A stretch of 64,000 nt of DNA from Neorhizobium tomejilense. Lineage in GTDB: Bacteria; Pseudomonadota; Alphaproteobacteria; Rhizobiales; Rhizobiaceae. The stretch is from positions 82,556-146,555 of the forward strand of contig PVBG01000016.1 in assembly GCA_002968845.1 (NCBI GenBank). The letters are read 5' to 3'. The notes beneath the pieces are model-generated. The model saw nothing but the letters and a program-made list of their open reading frames with translations. It did no database searches and was not told the DNA's origin. Shown here piece by piece: positions 55,618 to 63,339 of the stretch. How positions within the stretch are numbered: position 1 is the stretch's first letter; every line of letters starts with the position of its first letter. Made by a program: the position numbers and the translations under genes.

Positions 55618-55944
55618 TCATGCGCTCCTGGGGCCAAACAGGATGATCGCCCCGCCGGCCAGGCACACCATGACGCCGAGAGTGTCCCAGCGGTCCGGCA
55701 CCCGGGCCTCGATGGCCCAGAGCCAGAGGATCGAGGCGAGGATATAGATGGCGCCATAGGCCGCATAGGTGCGCCCCGCGGCCTCGCTCGGCACCAGCGC
55801 CAGCAGCCAGGCGAAAACGACCAGCGATACCATGCCCGGCACCAGCCACCAGACCGGCTTTCCCAGCCTGAGCCATGCCCAGAAGGCGAAACAACCGGCA
55901 ATCTCGGCAAGGGCGGCGAGGAAGTAGAGGGTGTAGGTTTTCAT
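55618..55944 (-). CDS. YnfA / UPF0060 family membrane protein
   Basis: The 108-residue protein has four predicted membrane helices and the family pattern (FLAALAEIAGCFAFWAWLRL; AAYGAIYILASILWLWAIE). YnfA is related to SMR drug exporters but its function is mostly unproven. Confidence 0.92.
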   Translation of the reverse strand: MKTYTLYFLAALAEIAGCFAFWAWLRLGKPVWWLVPGMVSLVVFAWLLALVPSEAAGRTYAAYGAIYILASILWLWAIEARVPDRWDTLGVMVCLAGGAIILFGPRSA

Positions 55945-56053
55945 CAGGGACGCGGGCTGGAACTGGATGTCAGATGGGGCACGTTTTCACATGATCGAAG
56001 CAATGGAAACCGAAATGTGCGATGGAGAGCCCTGACTTAGGCCGGAGGAGCAT

Positions 56054-56102
56054 GTAAATTATCTGCTTACACCGCTTGACGACGCGTAAGCAATATACTT
56101 AC
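56054..56102. promoter_or_regulatory. Two 17-bp inverted repeats upstream of higB
   Basis: GTAAATTATCTGCTTAC (56054-56070) and GTAAGCAATATACTTAC (56086-56102) share the pattern GTAA-N9-TTAC and start 32 bases apart, three helical turns. A TATACT hexamer (56095-56100) lies in the second site. Together they form a likely cooperative operator of the HigBA operon, bound by the antitoxin. Confidence 0.65.
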
Positions 56103-56109
56103 ATATCCC

Positions 56110-56388
56110 ATGATCAAATCCTTCAGGAACAAGGTTCTGGCGGCCTTGTTCGAAACCGGAAAGACGGGGAAAATCGATGCAAAGATGCACAAGCGCATCC
56201 TTGTGCGGTTGGACCGTCTCGAAGCGGCGGAGCGCCCGGAGGATATGAACCTGCCAGGGTTTGATTTTCATGCCCTGCATGGCTTCAATCCGACCCGTTA
56301 CACCGTTCATGTCAATGGACCGTGGTGCATCACATTCGAATTCGACGGCAAGGACGCCACCCGGGTCGATTTCGAACAATATCATTGA
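56110..56388 (+). CDS. higB: HigB-like toxin (RelE superfamily)
   Basis: The 92-residue protein begins MIKSFRNKVLAALFETG and has the HigB/RelE pattern (KRILVRLDRLEAAERPEDM, PGFDFHALHGF, RYTVHVNGPWCITFEF). HigB toxins cut mRNA at the ribosome. As in other higBA loci the toxin gene comes first; the antitoxin follows after 14 bases. Confidence 0.92.
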   Translation: MIKSFRNKVLAALFETGKTGKIDAKMHKRILVRLDRLEAAERPEDMNLPGFDFHALHGFNPTRYTVHVNGPWCITFEFDGKDATRVDFEQYH

Positions 56389-56402
56389 AGGCGGCGGTTT
56401 GG

Positions 56403-56720
56403 ATGATGTCGATGGCGGAATATGAAGTAAGAAGGCCGATCCAGCGTTGCCCGTCACATCCCGGCGCGTTGCTTGAGGAGATCATCCCGGCAACCGGCAA
56501 GACAAAGGTCGAGATCGCCGGGCTGCTCGGCATCTCCCGCCAGCAGCTCTACGATATACTGCGCGAGCGCAAGCCCGTCTCGCCGAATGTCGCAGCCCGG
56601 CTCGGGAAGATGTTCGGCGATGGTGCCGCTATCTGGCTGCGCATGCAGGCCGCCCATGACGCCTGGCACGCGGAACGCGAGGTGGACGTCAGCAATATTC
56701 CCACTTTGAGCGCGGCGTGA
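56403..56720 (+). CDS. higA: HigA-like antitoxin (XRE HTH)
   Basis: The roughly 105-residue protein has the HigA signature PSHPGALLEEIIPATG and an HTH (TKVEIAGLLGISRQQLYDIL, then ERKPVSPNVAARLGKMFG). It neutralises HigB and represses the promoter upstream of higB. The exact start among ATGs at 56403, 56406 and 56412 cannot be decided. Confidence 0.92.
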   Translation: MMSMAEYEVRRPIQRCPSHPGALLEEIIPATGKTKVEIAGLLGISRQQLYDILRERKPVSPNVAARLGKMFGDGAAIWLRMQAAHDAWHAEREVDVSNIPTLSAA

Positions 56721-56756
56721 AGCATTCTCGGCCCAGTGAACCATAAAGACCGTAAC

Positions 56757-57173
56757 ATGCCCTCCTCTCCCCAAGCCGCGTCCTCCGCCATTCTCGAACG
56801 GGATGGCCGGTTTCTGCTGATTCGGCGGGTGAACCCGCCGTCGATGGATCTGTTCGCCTTTCCGGGCGGGCGGGCGGAGCCCGGCGAGACGCCGGACCAG
56901 ACGGCGGTGCGGGAATTTTTGGAGGAGACCGGCATTGCGGTGCGCAATCCCGTCCTCTTCGCGACCTACGACCTGAAGAGCGAGAAAGAGGACAGGCGGC
57001 ATTTCTTTCTGTCGGTCTTCCGTGTGGAGGCCGATCCCGACGCCCAGGCGATCGCCGCCGACGATGCGGCCGATGCCGGCTGGTATACGGTCGAGGAGAT
57101 CCGCGGCCTGGCTGTGCCGGCGAGCGTGCTCGAATGCGCCGAGAGGCTGGCGGCGGAGATCAATGCCCGCTAA
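56757..57173 (+). CDS. Nudix hydrolase
   Basis: The 138-residue protein has a complete Nudix box, GGRAEPGETPDQTAVREFLE followed by ETGI (pattern Gx5Ex7REUXEEXGU). Substrate unknown; the small size suggests an NTP or NADH-type pyrophosphatase. The next gene overlaps or follows closely. Confidence 0.9.
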   Translation: MPSSPQAASSAILERDGRFLLIRRVNPPSMDLFAFPGGRAEPGETPDQTAVREFLEETGIAVRNPVLFATYDLKSEKEDRRHFFLSVFRVEADPDAQAIAADDAADAGWYTVEEIRGLAVPASVLECAERLAAEINAR

Positions 57174-57219
57174 GAGTGCTCGCAAAACCGGCGCGATCGC
57201 GCCGCATCGGGACCTGTTC

Positions 57220-57648
57220 ATGAAGCTCATTCCGCGACTTGGCTGCCTGACGCTGCTGGCAATCCTGGCGGCGACGCCGCTTGCCGCCCAGCCGGCGAAA
57301 CAGCAGCCGGCGGTGCCATCCCCGCCTCCGCCGGCCGAGGAAAAGCCGGCGCCTTATGACCTGCAGTTGACGCGGCTTGCGGAAGTGCTCGGCTCGATCC
57401 AGTATCTTCGCACGCTCTGCGGCGTCCCGACATCCGAATGGCGGGCCTCGATGCAGCAGTTGCTGGATGCCGATACCGGCACCGAACCGAAGCGCCGCGA
57501 GCGGTTGACGGCGGCCTTCAACCGGGGGTACCGGTCGTTTGCCGCCGTGCACACGTCCTGCACGGATGCGGCAAGGACCGCCGAGGAGCGTTATCGTATC
57601 GAAGGCGCAACACTTGCGACAGAAATCGCCGCGCGCTTCGGAAATTAG
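57220..57648 (+). CDS. TIGR02301 family exported protein
   Basis: The 142-residue protein has a Sec signal (LGCLTLLAILAATPLAAQPA), a Pro-rich linker and the TIGR02301 core (LAEVLGSIQYLRTLCG, RRERLTAAFNRGYRSFA) with two further cysteines. This rhizobial family has no known role. An alternative ATG at 57163, which overlaps the Nudix gene, has a better ribosome site but would give an unusually long n-region. Confidence 0.8.
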   Translation: MKLIPRLGCLTLLAILAATPLAAQPAKQQPAVPSPPPPAEEKPAPYDLQLTRLAEVLGSIQYLRTLCGVPTSEWRASMQQLLDADTGTEPKRRERLTAAFNRGYRSFAAVHTSCTDAARTAEERYRIEGATLATEIAARFGN

Positions 57649-57749
57649 AGGATTATTTACCTCTTTTGGCAGGAGGCCGTGTCGTTTTGATAAAAGGCTG
57701 ATAAAGTTTTTAACGGGCTAGTAATTAAACGGGCACCGAGGACGACAGA

Positions 57750-58007
57750 ATGCAGACAGGCCGCAACGACATCGACGACATGATTGTGCATGAGAAGATG
57801 CAGGCTGCCTTGGAATATCAGAGTGAGGCATGGGCAGATGGCCGTGCCGACGGTATCGAGCCGGAAATCATCGCCGACGCAGCTCTGGTACTTGCCATGC
57901 GGGAAACCATCCGCATTCATGGAGAAATGGGCGCCGAAGCCATGCTCGATTCGCTCAAGAGCCGCATGCTCGCCGGCGAATTCTCTCCCGAGCGCACTGT
58001 TCAATAA
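57750..58007 (+). CDS. Hypothetical protein, 85 residues
   Basis: The small acidic helical protein begins MQTGRNDIDDMIVHEKMQAA and has no membrane segment or recognised motif. It fits the pattern of conserved small rhizobial proteins and lies 15 bases upstream of the next gene, with which it is probably co-transcribed. Confidence 0.68.
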   Translation: MQTGRNDIDDMIVHEKMQAALEYQSEAWADGRADGIEPEIIADAALVLAMRETIRIHGEMGAEAMLDSLKSRMLAGEFSPERTVQ

Positions 58008-58022
58008 CGATAGAGGTTTCCC

Positions 58023-58781
58023 GTGCGGAATGCGGCGGAAACGACGATAGCCCAATTGATCCTCCGCCTTTCGGCGGCAACGATGCTTGCCGCGATGGTC
58101 GGCGGCCACGCTCTTGCGCTCTCCGAGCTGCGCCCGGGCGACGAGCTCAGCCAGCCCGAGCAGGGACAGAGCCGCGCCATCCTTCAGGCTTTCGACGGTA
58201 CGACCCTGCCGCAGCCGGGTCCTGCGATCAATCGGTCGGCACAGGCCGGCGACGCCAAGACGACCGCCCCTTCGGCGGACCCCAACGCCGCCAAGTCCGC
58301 GCCGGCCGACAGCAAGCCGGCGGAGATCATCCGCGACATGACCAAGTTGCCGGCGCCGGTCAAGCACATGCGCGAACAGCTCGTCGAGGCCGCGGCCTCT
58401 GGCGACATCGCCCGCCTGCGCGCCTTGATGGGAACGGGTGCCACCCAGACGCAGGTGATGAACGGCGAGTTTGAGGACCCGATCGAAACGCTGAAGAGCT
58501 TTTCGGGCGACGCGGAAGGCCAGGAGATCCTCGCCATCCTGCTCGACATCCTGTCCACCGGTGCTGCGCATTTCGACGTCGGTACGCCGGACGAGGCCTA
58601 TGTCTGGCCCTATTTCGCAGGAAAGCAGCTTTCGACGCTGACGCCGCCGGAACGGGTCGACCTTTTGCGCATCGTGACGGCTGGCGACCTCGCCGGCATG
58701 GAAGAGAACGGCAACTACAACTTCTTCCGCGCCGGCATCAGCCCGGACGGCAAATGGAAGTTCTTCTCCGGCGGCGACTGA
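58023..58781 (+). CDS. Exported hypothetical protein
   Basis: The 252-residue protein starts at a GTG (58023) with GAGG upstream and has a hydrophobic signal segment (LSAATMLAAMVGGHALALS). A low-complexity Ala/Pro/Asp linker is followed by a domain with DIARLRALMGTGA and AYVWPYFAGKQLSTLTPPER motifs near the end, the latter resembling the C-terminal part of a rhizobial periplasmic family. Function unknown. Confidence 0.75.
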   Translation: MRNAAETTIAQLILRLSAATMLAAMVGGHALALSELRPGDELSQPEQGQSRAILQAFDGTTLPQPGPAINRSAQAGDAKTTAPSADPNAAKSAPADSKPAEIIRDMTKLPAPVKHMREQLVEAAASGDIARLRALMGTGATQTQVMNGEFEDPIETLKSFSGDAEGQEILAILLDILSTGAAHFDVGTPDEAYVWPYFAGKQLSTLTPPERVDLLRIVTAGDLAGMEENGNYNFFRAGISPDGKWKFFSGGD

Positions 58782-58856
58782 GCGCTTTCCGATAGTTTTT
58801 TTTGCAACGGCCTCATGGCGACTGTGTTGATGGGTGCAGAGTGGCGCGCCCAGCCG

Positions 58857-58900
58857 ATCTCCCCGCTTTGAGGGGGAGATGCCCGGCAGACCAGAGGGGT
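58857..58900. repeat. Palindromic intergenic repeat, copy R9 (single)
   Basis: A single copy, inverted relative to R1, beginning 76 bases after the preceding gene. Hairpin B is intact (ATCTCCCC/GGGGAGAT) but hairpin A is damaged (GCCC-GGCA-GACC), and no partner copy is nearby. Confidence 0.75.
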
Positions 58901-59004
58901 GTCGCGGCATATTCCGCCGCCACTGCATTTGCCGCCCGGCATGCCTTGCCGCCGCCCCTGCGAAGACTTAACTCTCAGGTTCAGAACAACCGGATTCCTG
59001 CACC

Positions 59005-59847
59005 ATGCCCGCCGTCTTTCTTCCCTCGCGAAGCCTGATCCGCCTCACCGGCAAGGATGCGCAGGATTTCCTGCAGGGGCTGATCACCACCGACATCGAT
59101 TCGCTGCCGGAAGGCGAAGCCCGGCCGGGCGCGCTCCTGACGCCGCAGGGCAAGATTCTGTTCGATTTCCTGGTCTGGCGGGAGGGAGACGGTTTCCTCA
59201 TCGAAACCGAGACGACCCAGCGCGAGGCGCTGATGCGGCGGCTGACGATGTACAAGCTGCGCGCAGCCGTAGATATCACGGTCGGTCCGGAAGACGGTAT
59301 CACCGTGTTCTGGGGTGATGATTCGGGCAAGGGCTCGGTGAAGGATGCGGCCTTTGCCAAGGCCGGCATCCCCCTCGCCCGCGCTCCCGGCAAGCTGGAT
59401 GACGGGCCGGAAGAAACCTATCACGCGCTACGCGTCGAAGCCGGCATCTCGATCTCCGGTCACGATTATGCGCTGCAGGACGCCTTTCCGCACGACGTGC
59501 TGCTCGACCAGACGAGCGGACTTTCCTTCCGCAAGGGCTGCTATGTCGGCCAGGAAGTCGTCTCCCGCATGCAGCATCGCGGCACGGCGCGGCGACGGGT
59601 CGCGATCGTCTCGGGCGAAGCAGCCCTGCCCGCCTCCGGCACCGAGATCATAGCCGGCGGCAAGCCGGTCGGCACGCTCGGATCGGTTGCCGGAAACAAG
59701 GGGCTGGCGATCGTGCGCATCGATCGCGTCGGCGACGCCTTGGCACGTGGCGTGCCGCTTTCTGTGGGCGACGTGACCATCAGCCTGACGCTTCCCGCCT
59801 GGAGCGGGCTCTCCTTCCCTGTCGAGGCTGAAGAGGCCGAGACGTGA
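59005..59847 (+). CDS. ygfZ: YgfZ/GcvT-like folate-binding Fe-S cluster repair protein
   Basis: The 280-residue protein has the GcvT-like fold and the YgfZ signature KGCYVGQEVVSRM near residue 178, whose Cys is essential. YgfZ uses tetrahydrofolate in Fe-S cluster assembly or repair. The next gene starts with GTGA overlapping the stop by four bases. Confidence 0.93.
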   Translation: MPAVFLPSRSLIRLTGKDAQDFLQGLITTDIDSLPEGEARPGALLTPQGKILFDFLVWREGDGFLIETETTQREALMRRLTMYKLRAAVDITVGPEDGITVFWGDDSGKGSVKDAAFAKAGIPLARAPGKLDDGPEETYHALRVEAGISISGHDYALQDAFPHDVLLDQTSGLSFRKGCYVGQEVVSRMQHRGTARRRVAIVSGEAALPASGTEIIAGGKPVGTLGSVAGNKGLAIVRIDRVGDALARGVPLSVGDVTISLTLPAWSGLSFPVEAEEAET

Positions 59848-60461
59848 GCCCAGCAATGACGGCACCACGCGCCTGGCAACGGATGCTGTCGGGACGCCGG
59901 CTCGACCTGCTCGATCCCTCGCCGCTCGACATCGAAATCTCCGATATCGCCCACGGGCTTGCCCGCGTCGCCCGCTGGAACGGCCAGACGCGCGGCGACC
60001 ATGCCTTTTCCGTCGCCCAGCATTGCCTTGTTGTCGAGGAGATCTTTCGCCGCTGCAACGAGGCCTGCACGGCCGATGCGCTGCAGATGACGATGCTGCA
60101 CGATGCGCCGGAATATGTGATCGGCGACATGATCTCGCCGTTCAAATCGGTGGTCGGCGGCGGCTACAAGGCGGTCGAGCAGCGGTTGGAGGCGGCGATC
60201 CACCTGCGTTTCGGCCTGCCGCCGCATCCGACCCGCGAACTCAAGGCGCTGATCAAGAAGGCCGACACGATCGCTGCCTTTTTCGAGGCCACCGAACTTG
60301 CCGGCTTCTCGGTCGCCGAGGCACGCAAATTCTTCGGCCAGCCGCGCGGCATCACCCGCGACATGCTGCCGATCCAGCCGATGCCGGCGCTGACGGCGCA
60401 ACAGCTTTTCCTCGACCGTTTCCATCAGATCGAGGCCGAGCGCGCAGGCAAGACGCCATGA
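59844..60461 (+). CDS. HD-domain hydrolase (YfbR-like)
   Basis: The 205-residue protein has the HD motif pair: RGDHAFSVAQHCLVVEE and MLHDAPEYVIGDM near residues 50-90, as in YfbR-type 5'-nucleotidases that act on deoxynucleoside monophosphates. The GTG at 59844 overlaps the ygfZ stop; an ATG at 59856 is the alternative. It overlaps the next gene by four bases. Confidence 0.9.
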   Translation: MSPAMTAPRAWQRMLSGRRLDLLDPSPLDIEISDIAHGLARVARWNGQTRGDHAFSVAQHCLVVEEIFRRCNEACTADALQMTMLHDAPEYVIGDMISPFKSVVGGGYKAVEQRLEAAIHLRFGLPPHPTRELKALIKKADTIAAFFEATELAGFSVAEARKFFGQPRGITRDMLPIQPMPALTAQQLFLDRFHQIEAERAGKTP

Positions 60462-60982
60462 CCGCGATCGTCGTCTGCCCGCTGAGCTCCATCGCCGAGA
60501 CAGCCGTCCGCCACAAGGCGCGCGAAATGGTGAGCCTGATCGCCGAAGGCCAGGACTTTCACCGGCCCCGCGTGATTGCCGCCGACCGGCACCTGAAGCT
60601 GGCGATGAACGACATCGGTTTTGCCGGCACCGGCGGCCTGATCGCGCCCAGCGAGGCGCATGTGGAAAGCCTGATCGGCTTCGTGCGCGACTGGGACCAG
60701 GCAGCGCCGATCGTCATCCATTGCTGGATGGGCGTCTCGCGTTCGCCTGCCGCGGCGGTGATCGCCGCGCTCTCGCTGCACCCGGAAGAGGACGACTTTG
60801 CGCTGGCCGCAAGGCTTCGCAGCGTCGCGCCGCATGCGACGCCGAATGCGCGGCTGATCGAGATCGGCGACCGGCTGCTCGGCCGCAACGGCCGGCTGAT
60901 CGCCGCCATCAAGGGGATAGGCCGCGGCGCCGAGACGGATGGCCGGGCCTCCTTCATCCTGCCGCTAAAAATCTCGCCTTGA
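60458..60982 (+). CDS. Tyrosine phosphatase family protein
   Basis: The 174-residue protein contains the CX5R active-site loop HCWMGVSRS near residue 88 and an upstream acidic/WPD-like region, so it should be a dual-specificity-type phosphatase. The ATG at 60458 overlaps the HD gene stop (ATGA), giving a three-gene ygfZ-HD-phosphatase operon. Confidence 0.88.
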   Translation: MTAIVVCPLSSIAETAVRHKAREMVSLIAEGQDFHRPRVIAADRHLKLAMNDIGFAGTGGLIAPSEAHVESLIGFVRDWDQAAPIVIHCWMGVSRSPAAAVIAALSLHPEEDDFALAARLRSVAPHATPNARLIEIGDRLLGRNGRLIAAIKGIGRGAETDGRASFILPLKISP

Positions 60983-61101
60983 ACCTGAAAGTTGAATTTT
61001 CCTAATTGTTTAGCGAGAGGCGGGAAACCTCCATTTTTTCCTTGACCTCGCGGCCTGCTGCGCCAATTAACGGCGAAACCGAAGAAGGAGCAGACCGCCG
61101 G

Positions 61102-62040
61102 ATGGACCAGGCGTCGGAATTCGTTGTGGCAACCAGAGCGGCGCTCGCTCAGCTGAGCGCGCTGGCGGTGCAATATTCCTTCTCCGCCGTCGGCGCGATC
61201 GTTCTCCTCATTCTCGGCTGGATGGCCGCCGGCCTGATCAGCCGTTGGGCTCATCGCGGCCTGTCGCGCATCCACGGCATCGATGCGACGCTGTCGCAAT
61301 TCTTCTCCAACATCATCCGTTATGCGATGCTGGTTCTCGTCGTCGTCATGGTGCTCGGCCAGTTCGGGGTGCAGACGGCATCTGTGCTTGCCGCCCTCGG
61401 CGCGATCGGTCTTGCCGTCGGCCTCGCGCTGCAGGGCACGCTGCAGAACATCGCGGCCGGCATCATGCTCCTGGTCCTGCGGCCGTTCCGGGTCGGCGAG
61501 AGCATCGAGACCGGCAGCGTCACCGGCACGATCGTCGATGTCGGGCTGTTTGCAACCGAGCTTCGGACCGCCGACGGCGTCTACCGGCTGGCTCCGAACT
61601 CGACGTTGTGGAACGTGCCGATCACCAATTACAGCCGGCTGAAGACGCGCCGCAACGAGATTTCGGTCAGTATCGGCACCGACCGCGATATCGGCCGGAC
61701 CCAGGCGAAACTGATGGCGATCGCCAGCGGCGACAGGCGGGTTCTGAAGGATCCGGCGCCGACTGTCTACGTCGCCGAATTCGATGCCGGCAGCGCCAAG
61801 CTGACGCTGCGCTACTGGACGAAGAGCAGCGACTGGTGGGAAACCGGCCGCGACCTGACCAGAGAGGTCAAGCTCGCCTTCGATAAATTCCCCGGCGATA
61901 AGTTCCCCGGCGATAAATTCCCTGGCGATAAATCGCCGGAACAGATTCCAGACCCTCAGGTAGAAACCCGCGACGTCACCGGTGAGAGCGGACCTCCGGC
62001 TCCTCACGGTGCGGACGAACCGGTCACGCAGCGGACCTGA
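61102..62040 (+). CDS. MscS-type mechanosensitive channel
   Basis: The 312-residue protein has three N-terminal helices and the MscS pore helix and beta domain: LGAIGLAVGLALQGTLQNIA (the Gly/Ala-rich TM3) followed by LRPFRVGESIETG and NSTLWNVPITNYS. It protects the cell against hypo-osmotic shock. Near the C-terminus a five-residue unit (DKFPG) is repeated three times. AAGGAG lies upstream of the ATG at a long spacing. Confidence 0.93.
   Translation: MDQASEFVVATRAALAQLSALAVQYSFSAVGAIVLLILGWMAAGLISRWAHRGLSRIHGIDATLSQFFSNIIRYAMLVLVVVMVLGQFGVQTASVLAALGAIGLAVGLALQGTLQNIAAGIMLLVLRPFRVGESIETGSVTGTIVDVGLFATELRTADGVYRLAPNSTLWNVPITNYSRLKTRRNEISVSIGTDRDIGRTQAKLMAIASGDRRVLKDPAPTVYVAEFDAGSAKLTLRYWTKSSDWWETGRDLTREVKLAFDKFPGDKFPGDKFPGDKSPEQIPDPQVETRDVTGESGPPAPHGADEPVTQRT
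61882..61935 (+). repeat. 15-bp tandem repeat inside the MscS gene
   Basis: Three 15-base units starting GATAAATTCCCCGGC, with one or two changes each, followed by a decayed partial unit, encode DKFPG repeats in the C-terminal tail. Such in-frame units can expand or contract by slipped replication. Confidence 0.85.
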
Positions 62041-62050
62041 AGGAAAGGAT

Positions 62051-62091
62051 GCATCGGGGCCGGCTTTTTACGAGGAAGCCGGCCCCGATGC
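62051..62091. terminator. Long perfect hairpin between convergent mscS and RES genes
   Basis: GCATCGGGGCCGGCTT (62051-62066) and AAGCCGGCCCCGATGC (62076-62091) are exact complements with a 9-base loop, 10 bases after the mscS stop. This is a strong bidirectional terminator candidate shared with the RES-domain gene. Confidence 0.8.
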
Positions 62092-62126
62092 CCAAATTTT
62101 CACGAGAATCGATTCGACGATTGCCG

Positions 62127-62819
62127 TCACACGGCCTTGAGGTCGTATTCCTCGCTGCCCGACCAGACGATGTCCCAGGATGCACCCGGGCGTACGTTGC
62201 GGATGGCAGTCGGCTCGAAGGCCACGAGGCAGCGGCCCTGATCGTGCCGCACCGACGGATAGATCAGTCCGTCATGCCCGTCGCGCCTCAACCTTTCGGC
62301 AAGCGCCTGCCCACGGGGGTAGCCGATCGCCGGATCCGGATCGAGCGCCGGGTGGCCGCGCTCGCCAGTGATGTCCGGATACTCGCCGATGAAATCCGCC
62401 AGCAGTTCCACATAACGCGCGGTCTCTTCGAAGAGGCCGATGAACCTCAGTTCCCGCGTCTTGTGGAAGGCGACCTCGGCAATCGACGTCATCGTGTCCC
62501 AGCTGCAGTACCAGGCGCCGCGGTTTTCGTCGTTGAAGCGGTTTCCGCCTTTTCGCGTATAGGTGAAGGCCGCGTTGATATGGGTGTTGCCGTAGACCTG
62601 CAGGTCGTGCTTGCGGCGTTTCCAGGCGAGCTCGCGGCGGTCGAGATGCAGGTTCAATCCCCGCTCGGCGGTCAGCCGGGCGCTGGTCATGCCCTCGATC
62701 TCGGCAAGAATCGCCAGTTCCTCGTCGCTATCCACCAGACCGCGCAGGCTAGGCGGCTTGTGGTAGGTCGCCGGGATCAGCCGCACGAGGCCCCGGTCGC
62801 TGACAGGCGTGACGATCAC
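62127..62819 (-). CDS. RES-domain toxin
   Basis: The 230-residue protein has the RES pattern: RLIPATYHKPP near the start, GGRF-like GGNRFNDENRGAWYCSWD, the ELRFIGL strand and the DGLIYPSVRHDQGRCLVAF segment containing the Ser/Arg of the family name. RES toxins such as MbcT degrade NAD. It overlaps the antitoxin gene by four bases (stop/start) and is second in the operon. Confidence 0.92.
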   Translation of the reverse strand: MIVTPVSDRGLVRLIPATYHKPPSLRGLVDSDEELAILAEIEGMTSARLTAERGLNLHLDRRELAWKRRKHDLQVYGNTHINAAFTYTRKGGNRFNDENRGAWYCSWDTMTSIAEVAFHKTRELRFIGLFEETARYVELLADFIGEYPDITGERGHPALDPDPAIGYPRGQALAERLRRDGHDGLIYPSVRHDQGRCLVAFEPTAIRNVRPGASWDIVWSGSEEYDLKAV

Positions 62820-63205
62820 GCGCCGCCCCGCAAGGCGTCAAGGTAGTTTCGGACGGCAAGGAATTGCGGCAACCCCTCCTCGATCAGCGTATCGATCGGG
62901 CGAGTGCCACGAAACAGCGGCCCCTCGTTCGGCAACGTCATCCACCTGGAAGCGATCGGATCGCTGAAATAGAGTTTTAGGGCCTTATAAATGCCGATGA
63001 CGGCGCTGAGACGCAGCATCTGGTCCTTGGTGAGGCCTCCGGAATATCCGGGTTTCCGGGCACGTTTCCAGGTGCTTTCCGACATGTCAGCAAGGGCCGC
63101 CGCCTCGTTCACCGGCACGCCCCATTCGGCGACGACGTTGCCAAAGGCCTTCAGCGCGACGGCCGTCAGCTGTTCTGCTTTTTCTTTTCTGGCGGCGACT
63201 TCCAT
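62816..63205 (-). CDS. Xre/MbcA/ParS-type antitoxin
   Basis: The 129-residue protein has an N-terminal helix-rich part (VAVNEAAALADMSESTW-like sequence, here PVNEAAALADMSESTWKRAR) and the conserved C-terminal RPIDTLIEEGLPQFLAVRNY (DUF2384-type toxin-binding part). It neutralises the RES toxin and represses the operon. The start at 63205 has AGGAG eight bases upstream; a start at 63262 with AAAGG is also possible. Confidence 0.9.
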   Translation of the reverse strand: MEVAARKEKAEQLTAVALKAFGNVVAEWGVPVNEAAALADMSESTWKRARKPGYSGGLTKDQMLRLSAVIGIYKALKLYFSDPIASRWMTLPNEGPLFRGTRPIDTLIEEGLPQFLAVRNYLDALRGGA

Positions 63206-63248
63206 CGGCAAGGCTCCTGCTTCACCAGAATTTAGTCCATTTGCACTC

Positions 63249-63282
63249 AATGTAAAGGCCATATGACCTTTTATGGTACATT
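63249..63282. promoter_or_regulatory. Interrupted palindrome upstream of the Xre-RES operon
   Basis: AATGTA (63249-63254) and TACATT (63277-63282) with inner CCAT and ATGG arms form a bulged palindrome between the divergent Xre and HIT genes. On the minus strand TTTACA in one arm and TAAATT 16 bases on fit -35/-10 boxes that would serve the start at 63205. A repressor site is inferred. Confidence 0.5.
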
Positions 63283-63339
63283 GTCGCGGATCGCCAGTAT
63301 TGCTATCGCTTATGGGATTTCTGCAGAAAGTCGGTCGAG

